Positions 50,873-60,580 of a DNA stretch of 64,000 bases are shown in pieces. Position 1 is the first letter of the stretch. Each line of letters opens with the position of its first letter. The notes beneath the pieces were generated by a model, which saw nothing but the letters and a program-made list of their open reading frames with translations, searched no databases and had not been told where the DNA came from. Source of the stretch: Ohtaekwangia sp. (lineage in GTDB: Bacteria; Bacteroidota; Bacteroidia; Cytophagales; Cyclobacteriaceae). The stretch is from NCBI GenBank assembly GCA_021155195.1, contig JAJNPV010000037.1, forward strand, positions 124,001-188,000, written 5' to 3'. Both the position numbers and the translations under genes were made by a program.

Positions 50873-53800
50873 TTAAAATGATACGTTAAGTCCAATTACA
50901 AAAGTTCTGGGCTTAGGATAGCTATTATAGTCTATGCCAAAAGATGTTACACTGTTCACGGTTCTGTCAGTATTTACTTCTGGATCATAACCGGTGTAGT
51001 TGGTAATCACAAATAGGTTTTGACCAGTAACCGACAAGCGAAGTGCAGTAATCCATTTGGCCATGCCGACCATGGTTGGGTTAAAGTTGTAACCAAGCGT
51101 AGCATTATTCAATCGTAAAAAAGAGCCGTCTTCGAGGTAGCGAGTCGACACAGCTGCCGGATTGGTAAGTGATTCAGTTGGAAACTCAGCTGCAATAGAT
51201 GTTGTGTTTAATGACTTCGCCAAACGAGCCTTATAGAAATTGGTGTTAGCTGTATTATTATAAATCTTATTGCCCGAAATGCCATTAAAATTAATTGATA
51301 AGTCAAAACCCTTATACCCGACTGAAGCATAAAAATTATACAGTTCAGTAGGCAAAGCACTTCCTGCCGCTATCCTATCATCCGCTGTATCCTGATTATC
51401 ATTATTGGCATCTCTGAATTGGCTTAATCCGTTGGCGTCAATACCAATGAAATCTTTCATATAAAATGTGCCGATGGGCTCTCCATTTACATACCCATTA
51501 ATCGTTGCCGAAGTTAACCCTGATCCAGACGCACTACCGGTTGTCAAAAGTTTGAATGGTGCATCTTTAACTGTATTGTTGATGAATGTGATATTTCCTC
51601 CGACACCAAACTTAAAATCATTGCCAGTATTAAACTTATAGTCTAAAGCCAGTTCTAACCCTTTATTGATAATTTTCATATCCTTTACATTAACATAGTA
51701 TTCAGAAACTACATTAATAGGATCAGGTACGGTTACTGATGCCAACACATTGGTGGAAACCTTATTGAAATAATCAATAGTTCCAGTTAAAGCTCCGCTA
51801 AGGAAACCGAAGTCTAACCCGATATTGGATTGTGTGGAAGTTTCCCACTGCAGATTAGGATTAGCCAATCTTTGATAAGCTATCCCAGGAATGTATGTTG
51901 TTCCATTGTCTAACGGATAAGAAGTTGAGCCACTAAGGGAAGATGTCACAACGGCCTGAGTTTGCTTTCCTGGAAACTCTTGATTTCCGGTTTGTCCCCA
52001 ACCTGCACGAAGTTTCAAATTGCTGAATGGTAAAGACTCCACGAACGGCTCATCAGATAATCTCCAGCCCACTGAAAAAGAGGGGAAAGTACCATACTTA
52101 TTATTGCCTCCAAATTTTGAAGACCCGTCTGAACGGACGGTTGCAGTAAATAGGTATCGATCTTTAAAGGCATAATTTACGCGGCCAAAAAATGATTGAA
52201 GCTCAGTTATCGAAGCTCCACCAGATGGTGGGTTATCCACCAGGTTAAGTTGCTGACCCAGTCCTGGATTATATCGTGGTTCAATGCCTGTGTCAGCAAA
52301 TTTGGTGATGCCCCAATGGCGAACTTGAACAAATATTCTTTGATAAGAATGTCCGGCCAATACATTCACATTATGGTCTCCCTTATTGAAGGCATAGGTT
52401 AAATAGTTTTCAACTAGTTTATTTTGGTTGTTTACAAAATATGAGTTCAGATCCCCAATCTGGAATGGGGTTGTACTTGGTTTATTTTGTATATCGCGAT
52501 CAGAACTGGAATTGTCTACACCAAAATTCAGTTTATAAACCAGGCCCTTAATAATTTCAAACGAGGGAGAAATATTTCCGAGGATACGAGTAGTATTCGT
52601 GATGTCATCGTACAGGTTAAGTTGGATTAGTGGATTGAAGGCATCTCCAAATACACTAGGCTTTCCGTTTTGATCATAAGCAGGATAAGTTGGATTTAAA
52701 CTTAAAGCTGTTCCCAATACACTTTCGATGGGAGGCCTTGTGCTAAGTGTATTTGTTGCGTTTAGATTAAAATCGATCTGAAGTTTACCATCCAATGCTT
52801 TTTGATGAATGTTAACTCTTCCGGTGTAGCGTTTCAGATTACTATTTTTTAGAATACCATCTTGATCCTGCAATCCCAATGAAGCAAAATAAGTCAGGTT
52901 ATCCGTACCACCGCTAAAACCAAGGTTATGATTTTGGGTGTAACCGGTTTGCATAATTTCACTTTGCCAATTGGTAGAGCCACCAAGGTCGGTTAATACA
53001 CCACCCACTTCAACAACTTTACTTCTAAATTCATCGGCAGAGAATACAGATATTTCGTTTGCTGCTTTAGAAATGCCGAAACTGGTAGAATAATTTATCG
53101 TGGCGCGTCCAGACTTACCTTTTTTGGTAGTGATAAGGATAACTCCGTTGGCACCTCTTGTTCCGTAAATGGCCGTGGCCGATGCATCCTTAAGAACATC
53201 CATTGTTTCAATGTCTTGTGGATTTAAGAAACTCAAAGGGTTAATAGCACCTCCAGTGCCCGAGTTATCGAGGATCATTCCATCTACTACATATAAAGGA
53301 GTTACCCCGGATCGTAATGAACCTACACCACGAATGGTAATTCTTTGTGCGCTTCCAGGTTCACCGCTGGCTGATGTGATATTCACACCGGAAACTTTCC
53401 CCTGCAACAATTGTTCAGGAGAGTTGATAATGCCTTTATTGAAATCATCGCTCTTAACTGATGCCACTGATCCGGTAACATCTTTTTTCTCTTGTGTTCC
53501 ATAGCCTACCACCACAATTTCAGAAAGTGTTTGCGCATCATTGGCCAGTTGTACGCTAATCACATCTCGGCTTCCCACAGTTATTTGTTGAGTAACTGTA
53601 CCCACAAAACTGAAAACCAAAACGGATTCGGAGGAAGCAACAGAAATGCGGTAATTACCATCAGCATCACTAACGGTTCCATTGCTAGTTCCTTTCTCAA
53701 GGATGTTTACACCGGGAAGTGCTGCGCCAGTTTCATCCGTAATTGTTCCGCTAACTGCTCGTGATTGCCACTCAACGGAAAGTGTGGTGAATGGTGCTTT

Positions 53801-53923
53801 TGCTTGTGCATTCTGCGGAGCACCCCCGGCAAGAATGACCAGTGTCGCTAAAATAAGTTGAAAACACCTGCGTGTTTCCAATCTTGCTTTTACGAAGGAC
53901 AAGTACATGTAGTTTTGTTTCAT
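50873..53923 (-). CDS. SusC/RagA-family TonB-dependent outer-membrane transporter
   Basis: A 1016-residue protein: long signal region, carboxypeptidase-like domain (VSGTITDETGAALPGVNILEKG), TonB box region (LSEIVVVGYGTQEKKDVTGSV), plug (ITIRGVGSLRSGVTPLYVVDG, ATAIYGTRGANGVILITTKKG) and a 22-strand barrel ending in FVIGLNVSF. It imports a bulky substrate with SusD. The neighbouring symporter, inositol oxygenase and PI-PLC-like enzyme point to inositol or an inositol conjugate. Confidence 0.96.
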   Translation of the reverse strand: MKQNYMYLSFVKARLETRRCFQLILATLVILAGGAPQNAQAKAPFTTLSVEWQSRAVSGTITDETGAALPGVNILEKGTSNGTVSDADGNYRISVASSESVLVFSFVGTVTQQITVGSRDVISVQLANDAQTLSEIVVVGYGTQEKKDVTGSVASVKSDDFNKGIINSPEQLLQGKVSGVNITSASGEPGSAQRITIRGVGSLRSGVTPLYVVDGMILDNSGTGGAINPLSFLNPQDIETMDVLKDASATAIYGTRGANGVILITTKKGKSGRATINYSTSFGISKAANEISVFSADEFRSKVVEVGGVLTDLGGSTNWQSEIMQTGYTQNHNLGFSGGTDNLTYFASLGLQDQDGILKNSNLKRYTGRVNIHQKALDGKLQIDFNLNATNTLSTRPPIESVLGTALSLNPTYPAYDQNGKPSVFGDAFNPLIQLNLYDDITNTTRILGNISPSFEIIKGLVYKLNFGVDNSSSDRDIQNKPSTTPFQIGDLNSYFVNNQNKLVENYLTYAFNKGDHNVNVLAGHSYQRIFVQVRHWGITKFADTGIEPRYNPGLGQQLNLVDNPPSGGASITELQSFFGRVNYAFKDRYLFTATVRSDGSSKFGGNNKYGTFPSFSVGWRLSDEPFVESLPFSNLKLRAGWGQTGNQEFPGKQTQAVVTSSLSGSTSYPLDNGTTYIPGIAYQRLANPNLQWETSTQSNIGLDFGFLSGALTGTIDYFNKVSTNVLASVTVPDPINVVSEYYVNVKDMKIINKGLELALDYKFNTGNDFKFGVGGNITFINNTVKDAPFKLLTTGSASGSGLTSATINGYVNGEPIGTFYMKDFIGIDANGLSQFRDANNDNQDTADDRIAAGSALPTELYNFYASVGYKGFDLSINFNGISGNKIYNNTANTNFYKARLAKSLNTTSIAAEFPTESLTNPAAVSTRYLEDGSFLRLNNATLGYNFNPTMVGMAKWITALRLSVTGQNLFVITNYTGYDPEVNTDRTVNSVTSFGIDYNSYPKPRTFVIGLNVSF

Positions 53924-54112
53924 ACGCTTACAGTTAAATTGATTGATTTATTTGTTCACTATTAACCTAAATTCATTTTGCGCAAGTTTCTTCATTTAGT
54001 AAAGCCTGAGGGAATCAAGGATATTATTGTTTCATTACCATATTTATTATTCACTCGATTGTGTTTGATAAAATGTTACTGTTTCATTTTTATTTCGTTA
54101 CCAAATTATCCA

Positions 54113-55735
54113 CTACCAGAAGAAAGTATAAAGAGCTGTTAATATTCCGAGGATGATGATAGAGTAGATCGCAAAACCGGGAGTTACCCTAAACATCACT
54201 TTATCAATTTGTACCGAGTTCACTTCTTCCTTTTTCAGTAAACTCATTACCACCATCACAACTATGATTAGCAAGAATGTGATTGACATCCTATCGAGGA
54301 AGGGATAATCGGGAAAGGCTCCGTTTGTTAATACCGGAAGAAATTTTAAGATGGTGGAAACAGGAATTGTTAGCAAGGCTCCGGCCATAGCCGCTGCGGA
54401 TGTAGTTCGTTTCCAGAAAATTCCTAACAGAAAGATTGCTAATACGCCAGGTGAAATAAATCCAACATACTCCTGAATAAATTGATAGGCCTGGTCTAAG
54501 GTCTTTAATGCAGGAGCCACAAGACTTGCCAGCAACATGCTAATGATAACAGCCCATCTTCCGGTGCGCACGATCGTTGTTTCGCTTGCATTTTTATTAA
54601 TATACTTTTTAAAAATATCGAGCGAGAAAATGGTAGAGATACTGTTTGCTTTGCCGGCTAATGAAGCTACAACAGCAGCGGTGAGTGCAGCAAATGCAAC
54701 CCCTTTTAACCCTATCGGTAGCAAGTTCATGAGTGTTGGATAAGCATGATCGGGTTTTATAACCCCGACTTCATTCATCATTTCTTGCTGAAACATGCCT
54801 TCCTGGTGGAGTACATACATGGCAATGCCAGGCAACACGGCAATAACAGGTATCAATAGTTTGAGAAATGCTGCAAAGAGAATTCCATTGCGTGCTGTTT
54901 TTAAATCCGCACCCAATGCGCGCTGCACAATGTACTGGTTGCAACCCCAATAGCTTAAGTTGTTTATCCACATGCCACCAATCAGTACTGATAAGCCAGG
55001 AAGGTCTTTATAGTAGGCATGATCTTTATCAAAGATCATATGAAAATGACCGGATGCTTTTTCTTGCAATAAGGAGAGACCTTTCAACACATCACTTCCA
55101 TACCCAAATTTTTCTGAAAGCAGCGTTAATGAAAGATACGCTGTAACTAAACCGCCAAGCATAAGAACCGCTACCTGAATAACATCAGTATAGCCAATCA
55201 CTTTCATGCCGCCCAGGGTAACAACAATAGCAAACAGGCTAAGGCCGGCTACGCACCAACCAAAACTTATGGTCGAGATAGAAGTTATTGCTATTGCCCC
55301 GAGATAAATAATAGAAGTCAGGTTCACGAAAATGTAAACGAGCAACCAAAAAACCGTCATCACCGTGCTTACCCCATTGCTGTACCGCTTGGCAAGAAAT
55401 TGCGGCATGGTATAAATCTTGTTTTTTAAGTAAACGGGGATTAGAAAAACAGCTACTAAGATTAAAGTGGCCGCAGCCATCCACTCATAAGTAGAGATGG
55501 CAAGACCCAGTGCAAAGCCAGACCCCGACATGCCGATGAAATGTTCAGCTGAAATATTGGAGGCGATTAAAGATGCGCCTATAGCCCACCAGGTCAATGA
55601 TCCTTCGGCAAGAAAAAAATCTTTTGAATCAGGAGTAGTGCTTTTCTTTTTGTTATAGATGTAATATCCATACGCAGAAACCAGCACGAAGTATAAAATG
55701 AAAACTATGTAATCTGCTGCGTAAAGTTTATGCAT
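54113..55735 (-). CDS. Sodium/solute symporter of the SGLT type
   Basis: A 540-residue transporter with about 14 helices. It resembles sodium/sugar cotransporters: DYIVFILYFVLVSAYGYYIY at the start, SKDFFLAEGSLTWWAIGASLIASNISAEHFIGMSGSGF in the first repeat helices, and GGMWINNLSYWGCNQYIVQRAL later. Its place next to myo-inositol oxygenase suggests myo-inositol as cargo across the inner membrane. Confidence 0.92.
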   Translation of the reverse strand: MHKLYAADYIVFILYFVLVSAYGYYIYNKKKSTTPDSKDFFLAEGSLTWWAIGASLIASNISAEHFIGMSGSGFALGLAISTYEWMAAATLILVAVFLIPVYLKNKIYTMPQFLAKRYSNGVSTVMTVFWLLVYIFVNLTSIIYLGAIAITSISTISFGWCVAGLSLFAIVVTLGGMKVIGYTDVIQVAVLMLGGLVTAYLSLTLLSEKFGYGSDVLKGLSLLQEKASGHFHMIFDKDHAYYKDLPGLSVLIGGMWINNLSYWGCNQYIVQRALGADLKTARNGILFAAFLKLLIPVIAVLPGIAMYVLHQEGMFQQEMMNEVGVIKPDHAYPTLMNLLPIGLKGVAFAALTAAVVASLAGKANSISTIFSLDIFKKYINKNASETTIVRTGRWAVIISMLLASLVAPALKTLDQAYQFIQEYVGFISPGVLAIFLLGIFWKRTTSAAAMAGALLTIPVSTILKFLPVLTNGAFPDYPFLDRMSITFLLIIVVMVVMSLLKKEEVNSVQIDKVMFRVTPGFAIYSIIILGILTALYTFFW

Positions 55736-55827
55736 CTATATCCTTTTATTTTAACAATGACTTCTTTACTGCACTTAGCCAAGTGCATTCAATAGTATCA
55801 ATTCTAATGAGATCCTCCTGTTCTTTA

Positions 55828-56700
55828 TCAGAACTTTAATGTAGAAGGAAGATATTTAGCCACTAAGTCTTCGTAATAAGGACGCAGTACTTTCCAATCG
55901 GGCGGATAAGGATTTTTAGAATACAGGTCGTATGGATTGAAAAGCTTTACGGCCTCAAACATTTTATGGTCATAATCATCCATCAAATGATCATAGGCAC
56001 CCTCACGGTGTTGTGCATAAAACGAATGGTAGCGAAGCATGTAGAGTCCTTCATCAGGAATGTGGCCTTTAGCCATATGATACACATATTCGTCATGACC
56101 CCAAGACATCGTTACATTACGTAACCCGCAGTTGGGTGAATACACTCCATACTTTGTATTGTATTCGGGATTCGTGCTATCAGGATTCTTGCTGAAGAAT
56201 TCAGGGTATACAATTTTATCAGAATGAGCGCAGCCTACCGGGAACGTATCGCCCACTACTGCCCACTGGGGTTCTCCAAAAAGACAAAGCACCTTGCCCA
56301 TATCATGCATCAACCCTACCAACACCATCCAGTCAGGATGACCATCTCTGCGAATAGCTTCTGACGTTTGCAGTAGATGTTGCCATTGATCGAGATCGGT
56401 ATCTGGATCTGAATCGTCAACTAACTGATTTAGAAAATCAAAAGCTTCCCAGATAGGCATTTCTTTTTTATTAAAAGCAAGAAACTCATCACGCTTCTTT
56501 TTCACAAAGTCGTAAGTCTGATACGTGTGGTTAAGCCGATAGAATTCACGCACAGTGTCGCGTTCAGGTTTATCATAGTTGCGATACGCCTCGGTTGATT
56601 TACCTTTTACGATGGTTTCGGGATCAGGATATCTTCTCAGAACATCTTCTTCCCATTCATCAAGATTTTTTAAAGGACCTGATTCTATTTGATTTTTCAT
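55828..56700 (-). CDS. myo-Inositol oxygenase (MIOX)
   Basis: A 290-residue HD-fold enzyme. All di-iron ligands of MIOX can be placed: H108 (WQHLLQT), H132-D133 (LMHDMGKV), H202 (WGHDEYV), H225 (RYHSFYAQH) and D258 (NPYDLYSK). It uses O2 to turn myo-inositol into D-glucuronate. Length is that of eukaryotic MIOX. The uronate-degrading genes needed next are not in this window. It is divergent from the LacI gene with a palindromic operator between. Confidence 0.94.
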   Translation of the reverse strand: MKNQIESGPLKNLDEWEEDVLRRYPDPETIVKGKSTEAYRNYDKPERDTVREFYRLNHTYQTYDFVKKKRDEFLAFNKKEMPIWEAFDFLNQLVDDSDPDTDLDQWQHLLQTSEAIRRDGHPDWMVLVGLMHDMGKVLCLFGEPQWAVVGDTFPVGCAHSDKIVYPEFFSKNPDSTNPEYNTKYGVYSPNCGLRNVTMSWGHDEYVYHMAKGHIPDEGLYMLRYHSFYAQHREGAYDHLMDDYDHKMFEAVKLFNPYDLYSKNPYPPDWKVLRPYYEDLVAKYLPSTLKF

Positions 56701-56780
56701 GATTATTGACTTCTTATAGTTTTCTCATACTAACTTGATAAATATTATGACTTGCGTTGCTATCAAATTTCTTTTTATTT

Positions 56781-56796
56781 ACGAAACCGTTTTCGT
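56781..56796. promoter_or_regulatory. LacI-type palindromic operator between MIOX and lacI-like genes
   Basis: ACGAAACCGTTTTCGT has 6-base perfect arms ACGAAA/TTTCGT around a central CCGT, the CG-centred form bound by LacI/GalR regulators. It lies 81 bases from the MIOX start and 36 from the regulator start, so it could control both. Confidence 0.65.
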
Positions 56797-56831
56797 TCCC
56801 TTTGCTTAATTGAAGTATTTTTAGTCAACTT

Positions 56832-57842
56832 ATGAGCATTACAATTCGAAAAATTGCAAAGGATTTACAATTGGCCGTGTCAACAGTTTCGAAGGCATTA
56901 AGCGATAGTTATGAAATTAGTGCTGAGACAAAGCGCAGGGTTTTAGAGTATGCCGAAAAGTTGGATTATGTGCCTAATCTGTATGCAAGCAGTTTAAAGC
57001 AACGAAAGTCTCACAACATAGCAGTAGTAGTTCCTGAAGTGGCAGACAGTTTTTTTTCTTCCGCAATTAATGGCATCGAATCCGTTGCTCAAACCAAGGG
57101 TTATCACGTAATCGTTTACCTCACTCACGAAGATTTAAAAAAGGAAGAGGCTATTCTGCGTGATTTTAGAGGCGGGCGAGTTGATGGTGTACTTATATCC
57201 GTATCGGGTGGTGCCAAGCGAAATAGCCCTATTCATGATCTGAGTGCAAAGAAATTTCCGTTAGTCTTTTTTGACCGGGCTTGCGAAGAAGTAGAAGCTG
57301 CTAAAGTGCTTACCGATGACTTTGAATCGGGCTACAAAGCGACTCAACATTTGATTGATAGAGGCTGCAGGAAGATTGCATTTTTGGGAACTTCCGAAGA
57401 TTTGGAGATTATAGATTTGCGAAGAATGGGGTATGAGAGTGCCTTACTATCGAATAAGATTAAATCCAAGAAGAAATTCATTCTTAGGTGCGGAAACAGT
57501 GAAGAAGAAAATTATTCATTAATCCATAAACTGCTTTGCCGAAAAGATCGACCGGATGGCATTGTGGGCTCTATTGAAAAGCTGGCAACACTGTCGTACA
57601 CGCTTTGTTATGATTTAAAGTTGAAGATATCCCGGGATATTAAAATTGTTGGCTTCTCAAGTCTCCCATTTGCTTCTTTACTAAATCCATCACTCACTAC
57701 CATTACACAACCTGCGTTCGAAATGGGAAGAACAGCTGCTACCTTGTTGTTTAATATTTTGGAAAACAAAAAAGGCGAGGTTCCTAATCAACGGATTATC
57801 TTGCCATCATCATTGATGGAACGATCTTCCACAAAAAAGTGA
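56832..57842 (+). CDS. LacI/GalR-family transcriptional regulator
   Basis: A 336-residue regulator. The N-terminal helix-turn-helix and hinge (TIRKIAKDLQLAVSTVSKAL, YVPNLYASSLKQRKS) and the periplasmic-binding-like effector domain (IAVVVPEVADSFFSSAINGIE, GVLISVSGG, GCRKIAFLG, TITQPAFEMGRTAATLL) are complete. It probably responds to inositol or a derivative and controls the divergent MIOX-symporter-SusCD genes. Confidence 0.95.
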   Translation: MSITIRKIAKDLQLAVSTVSKALSDSYEISAETKRRVLEYAEKLDYVPNLYASSLKQRKSHNIAVVVPEVADSFFSSAINGIESVAQTKGYHVIVYLTHEDLKKEEAILRDFRGGRVDGVLISVSGGAKRNSPIHDLSAKKFPLVFFDRACEEVEAAKVLTDDFESGYKATQHLIDRGCRKIAFLGTSEDLEIIDLRRMGYESALLSNKIKSKKKFILRCGNSEEENYSLIHKLLCRKDRPDGIVGSIEKLATLSYTLCYDLKLKISRDIKIVGFSSLPFASLLNPSLTTITQPAFEMGRTAATLLFNILENKKGEVPNQRIILPSSLMERSSTKK

Positions 57843-57847
57843 ATTCC

Positions 57848-58381
57848 TTAATTTTCGCAGCTCACAGAAAGGAGGACTTTCAACTCATCGGCCATACTAA
57901 AGCTACTACCACCAACATTATAATCACGCCTGTTTAATGGCAGCTCTCCTTTAAAAAGGTATCCTTTCTCTTTCTTCAATGCTGTAAAATCAAATTTAAT
58001 CTCTTTAGTAGTTTTTTTGATGGTGAGATTTCCTGTAACTATAAATTTTCCTGATGAACTCGACTCGATTTTAGTTGAGACAAACTTTATACGAGGATAA
58101 GTCTTTACATCAAAGTAATCTTCTTTTCTCAAATGTTTATTGCGAAGTTCAATCCCGGTGTCAAGGGAAGCAGCATCAACTGTAACTTCAAACTTACTTG
58201 ACGAGAGTTGGTTGACATCAAACCAAATAACTCCGGCCAATCCCGTAAAAGAACCCTCTACGGTAATTCCTAAATTTTTTATTTTGAATGTGACTGACGA
58301 TTGTGCATCGACCGGAATATACGTTTGCGACTGTGCGAAAAAGCTAATTAAGAGTAAAAGAATTGCGAGAACTTTATTCAC
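57848..58381 (-). CDS. YceI-family exported protein
   Basis: A 177-residue protein with a signal peptide (SFFAQ) and the YceI lipocalin-like barrel: YIPVDAQSSVTFKIKNLG, SFTGLAGVIWFDV, LRKEDYFDVKTYPRIKF, GNLTIKKTTKEIKFDF. YceI proteins bind long-chain isoprenoids such as polyprenols. It lies directly behind the DM13 gene, and these two with the barrel gene form one minus-strand operon. Confidence 0.92.
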   Translation of the reverse strand: MNKVLAILLLLISFFAQSQTYIPVDAQSSVTFKIKNLGITVEGSFTGLAGVIWFDVNQLSSSKFEVTVDAASLDTGIELRNKHLRKEDYFDVKTYPRIKFVSTKIESSSSGKFIVTGNLTIKKTTKEIKFDFTALKKEKGYLFKGELPLNRRDYNVGGSSFSMADELKVLLSVSCEN

Positions 58382-58801
58382 CTACTTTTTTATTTCAGCC
58401 CGCCCGAATACAACCGTAAACTGCTCGCACCAAATCATAATGTAATTATACTCTGCAGCATCCGGATTGCCAGGCACTTCATAAGATTGCTTTCCTGTTA
58501 CTGATTTTAATGCACCCAAGCTGATGTAAGAAGATGCATTTATGTCTTTGCTTAGATATACTTTAAGATCAGGCCCATTTTGTGAATCATACGGATCAAG
58601 CAGTACAACTTTCTTTCCCCCACTTTCATAGAGGGAAGCCGTGCCACTTACGGTATGCCCAATTCCAACTAAGGTTCCACTTTTTAGCAGGGTTGCAGTG
58701 GTTGGGTCAAACACATCATTAATAGGTCCGGTTGGAGTAGCGTCATCTTCCTTGCATGAAATAATCAAAGTGATGAAGAATAGGATCATAAATTTTTTCA
58801 T
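58382..58801 (-). CDS. DM13-domain lipoprotein
   Basis: A 139-residue lipoprotein (lipobox TLIISC). The DM13 domain includes HTVSGTASLYESGGKKVVLL, DSQNGPDLKVYLSKD, SLGALKSVTGKQSYEVPG and IMIWCEQFTVVFGRA with its conserved cysteine. DM13 domains are thought to work in redox or electron transfer. It abuts the YceI gene and lies 6 bases behind the barrel gene. Confidence 0.85.
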   Translation of the reverse strand: MKKFMILFFITLIISCKEDDATPTGPINDVFDPTTATLLKSGTLVGIGHTVSGTASLYESGGKKVVLLDPYDSQNGPDLKVYLSKDINASSYISLGALKSVTGKQSYEVPGNPDAAEYNYIMIWCEQFTVVFGRAEIKK

Positions 58802-58806
58802 ACCAA

Positions 58807-59517
58807 TTAATTTAAGTTGAGACTAATACCAGCACTAAACATGGATGATTTGTTTCTAAACCGATCGTTGGGTTCAGGAAATTGTTGAACAGGTGTTTCA
58901 GTTGTGTATTCGGTAAATAGAAATTGAAAGGCTGCTTTTAAAGAAATCTTATCATTCAACTTATACTTTCCATAAAATTCTGAATTTAAACTGCCCAGAT
59001 CATTATCACTTACCAGCAACAGATTAAAGGAAGTTGGTTTACTTTCCACATTTTGTCCTTGGCTTCCATTAATATAATTGCCCCGTGGGTTATTGCCCAG
59101 GGAAAATCCAATCGCATCAATATTAAAACCGAGCGCAAGTTTTTCAGTTACGTGATATCCAAGATTTATCATGGCATTAAGCGAAACAACACGGGGCTTT
59201 GCAATCAAAAATGTATCAATGTTCTCTTCTATATTTTCGACAAAGAAAACTCCTGGCCCACTTTTGCCCGAAGTGAGCTTAGCGGGGGCAGTGATATAAT
59301 ATTGATTGGCTCCCACATAGCCAGTCATTCTGCCGCCAAATCCAATGATTATTTTTTTCTTTTTCCCCAGATTCCAATTATGGACATACGCAGCTGAAAA
59401 CGTTCCTTGATATTTAGCAACAGCAATCACTAAATCAATTGATTTAGTGATTGCTTGCTGAGCATGGGCACCGATTGAGACTGATAATAAAAGAAGTAAC
59501 AGATTGATATATCGCAT
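58807..59517 (-). CDS. Outer-membrane beta-barrel-like protein (DUF5777-like)
   Basis: A 236-residue protein with a signal peptide (VSIGAHAQ) and amphipathic strands to a C-terminal FSAGISLNLN. Proteins like this commonly precede DM13 and YceI genes in Bacteroidota, from memory. The first gene of the three-gene operon. Substrate or role unknown. Confidence 0.7.
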   Translation of the reverse strand: MRYINLLLLLLSVSIGAHAQQAITKSIDLVIAVAKYQGTFSAAYVHNWNLGKKKKIIIGFGGRMTGYVGANQYYITAPAKLTSGKSGPGVFFVENIEENIDTFLIAKPRVVSLNAMINLGYHVTEKLALGFNIDAIGFSLGNNPRGNYINGSQGQNVESKPTSFNLLLVSDNDLGSLNSEFYGKYKLNDKISLKAAFQFLFTEYTTETPVQQFPEPNDRFRNKSSMFSAGISLNLN

Positions 59518-59721
59518 TTATGACTAATATTTGAAGCAATAACGCGAATGCATGAAACTTAGCCTGTCGTTTTGGTGACAAATCATAATATAGTTAAAAA
59601 CCGTTTGGTGAGTAAATGCGTTAGTGGTGTGAGATTTAAGGTTTCTAAGGCGATGTTGTCGCCATATTAACCAATCATAAACTTATTATTATGTTTATTT
59701 TGTACCTATAATACGCTGCAT

Positions 59722-60369
59722 ATGAAATTTATAAAAATATTCACACTGCTTATTTTTTCAGTTTTAATTACGGCTTGCGATGCTCAAAGAGGAGGGCAGG
59801 ATGCAGGCGTGATGAATGTAAAGCTTCAGCCTCCTTCAGGTAAGGCCATTGCCGCTTTTGCGGAAGGATGTTTCTGGTGTTCCGAACATATTTTTGAAGC
59901 GGTGGTTGGTGTTGACTCTGCTGTATCAGGATATGCTGGAGGGCACACTAAAAATCCTACGTACGAGCGAGTGAATACTGAAACCACAGGCCATGCGGAA
60001 ACTGTGCTTGTGTATTATAATCCGAAAGTTATTAGCTACGAAGAGTTGACGAAAGTTTTCTTTACATCACATGATCCAACAACGAAAGATAGGCAGGGAC
60101 CTGATCATGGTAATTCATATCGATCTATCTTGTTTTACCTGACACCCGAAGAAAAAGCAATTGCAGAAAAGTCTTTAGCAGAGTTTTCAAAATCGGGATT
60201 GTATAAAAATCCAATTGTAAGCGAGATCCAAAAATTGGATGCTTTTTACAGGGCCGAAGGGTATCACCAGGATTTTATAGAACATAATCCGAATCAGAGT
60301 TATGTTCGTGGAGTTTCCATTCCGCGCTATGAGTTGTTTAAAAGAACATATAAGGGAAAATTAAAATAG
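59722..60369 (+). CDS. msrA: Peptide-methionine (S)-S-oxide reductase MsrA, lipoprotein form
   Basis: A 215-residue protein. A lipobox (LITAC, C19) precedes the MsrA domain: AFAEGCFWCSEHIFE with catalytic C50, YAGGHTKNPTYERVNTETTGHAE, FFTSHDPTTKDRQGPDHGNSYRS, and the AEGYHQDF end. It repairs oxidised methionine in proteins; the lipoprotein signal places it in the periplasm or outer membrane, where most MsrA are not found. Confidence 0.95.
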   Translation: MKFIKIFTLLIFSVLITACDAQRGGQDAGVMNVKLQPPSGKAIAAFAEGCFWCSEHIFEAVVGVDSAVSGYAGGHTKNPTYERVNTETTGHAETVLVYYNPKVISYEELTKVFFTSHDPTTKDRQGPDHGNSYRSILFYLTPEEKAIAEKSLAEFSKSGLYKNPIVSEIQKLDAFYRAEGYHQDFIEHNPNQSYVRGVSIPRYELFKRTYKGKLK

Positions 60370-60376
60370 GAGTTGC

Positions 60377-60580
60377 TTACAACTCCCTAATTTCAAAATC
60401 TTTTCCACGGCCAAATTTGATTGTGTCTTTTAACAGGTACCGTTCCAGGGTGTGAAGATCCTTTACTTTAAAATCTCCATTGGACAGAATTCGCTCAATT
60501 TCAAATTCGTAGGTGTCATCTAAATTGACCAGGCGATATTTTTTACCTACCCGGAGTACATCAAATGAAAGCCCGGCCAT
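60377..60580 (-). CDS. Small conserved-type protein following the GroES-like gene
   Basis: A 67-residue soluble protein, beta-rich (VGKKYRLVNLDDTYEFEIERI, DFKVKDLHTLERYLLKD). Its ATG shares one base with the GroES-like gene's TAA (TAATG), so it is translated with it. No family recognised; the first 45 residues look like a small beta barrel. Confidence 0.6.
   Translation of the reverse strand: MAGLSFDVLRVGKKYRLVNLDDTYEFEIERILSNGDFKVKDLHTLERYLLKDTIKFGRGKDFEIREL

Noticed and set aside
54060..54112. A second LacI operator upstream of SusC (TTTCGTTACC)
   Set aside because: Only one half-site resembles ACGAAACCG; no symmetry, so not supported. It also lies nearer the symporter stop than the SusC start.
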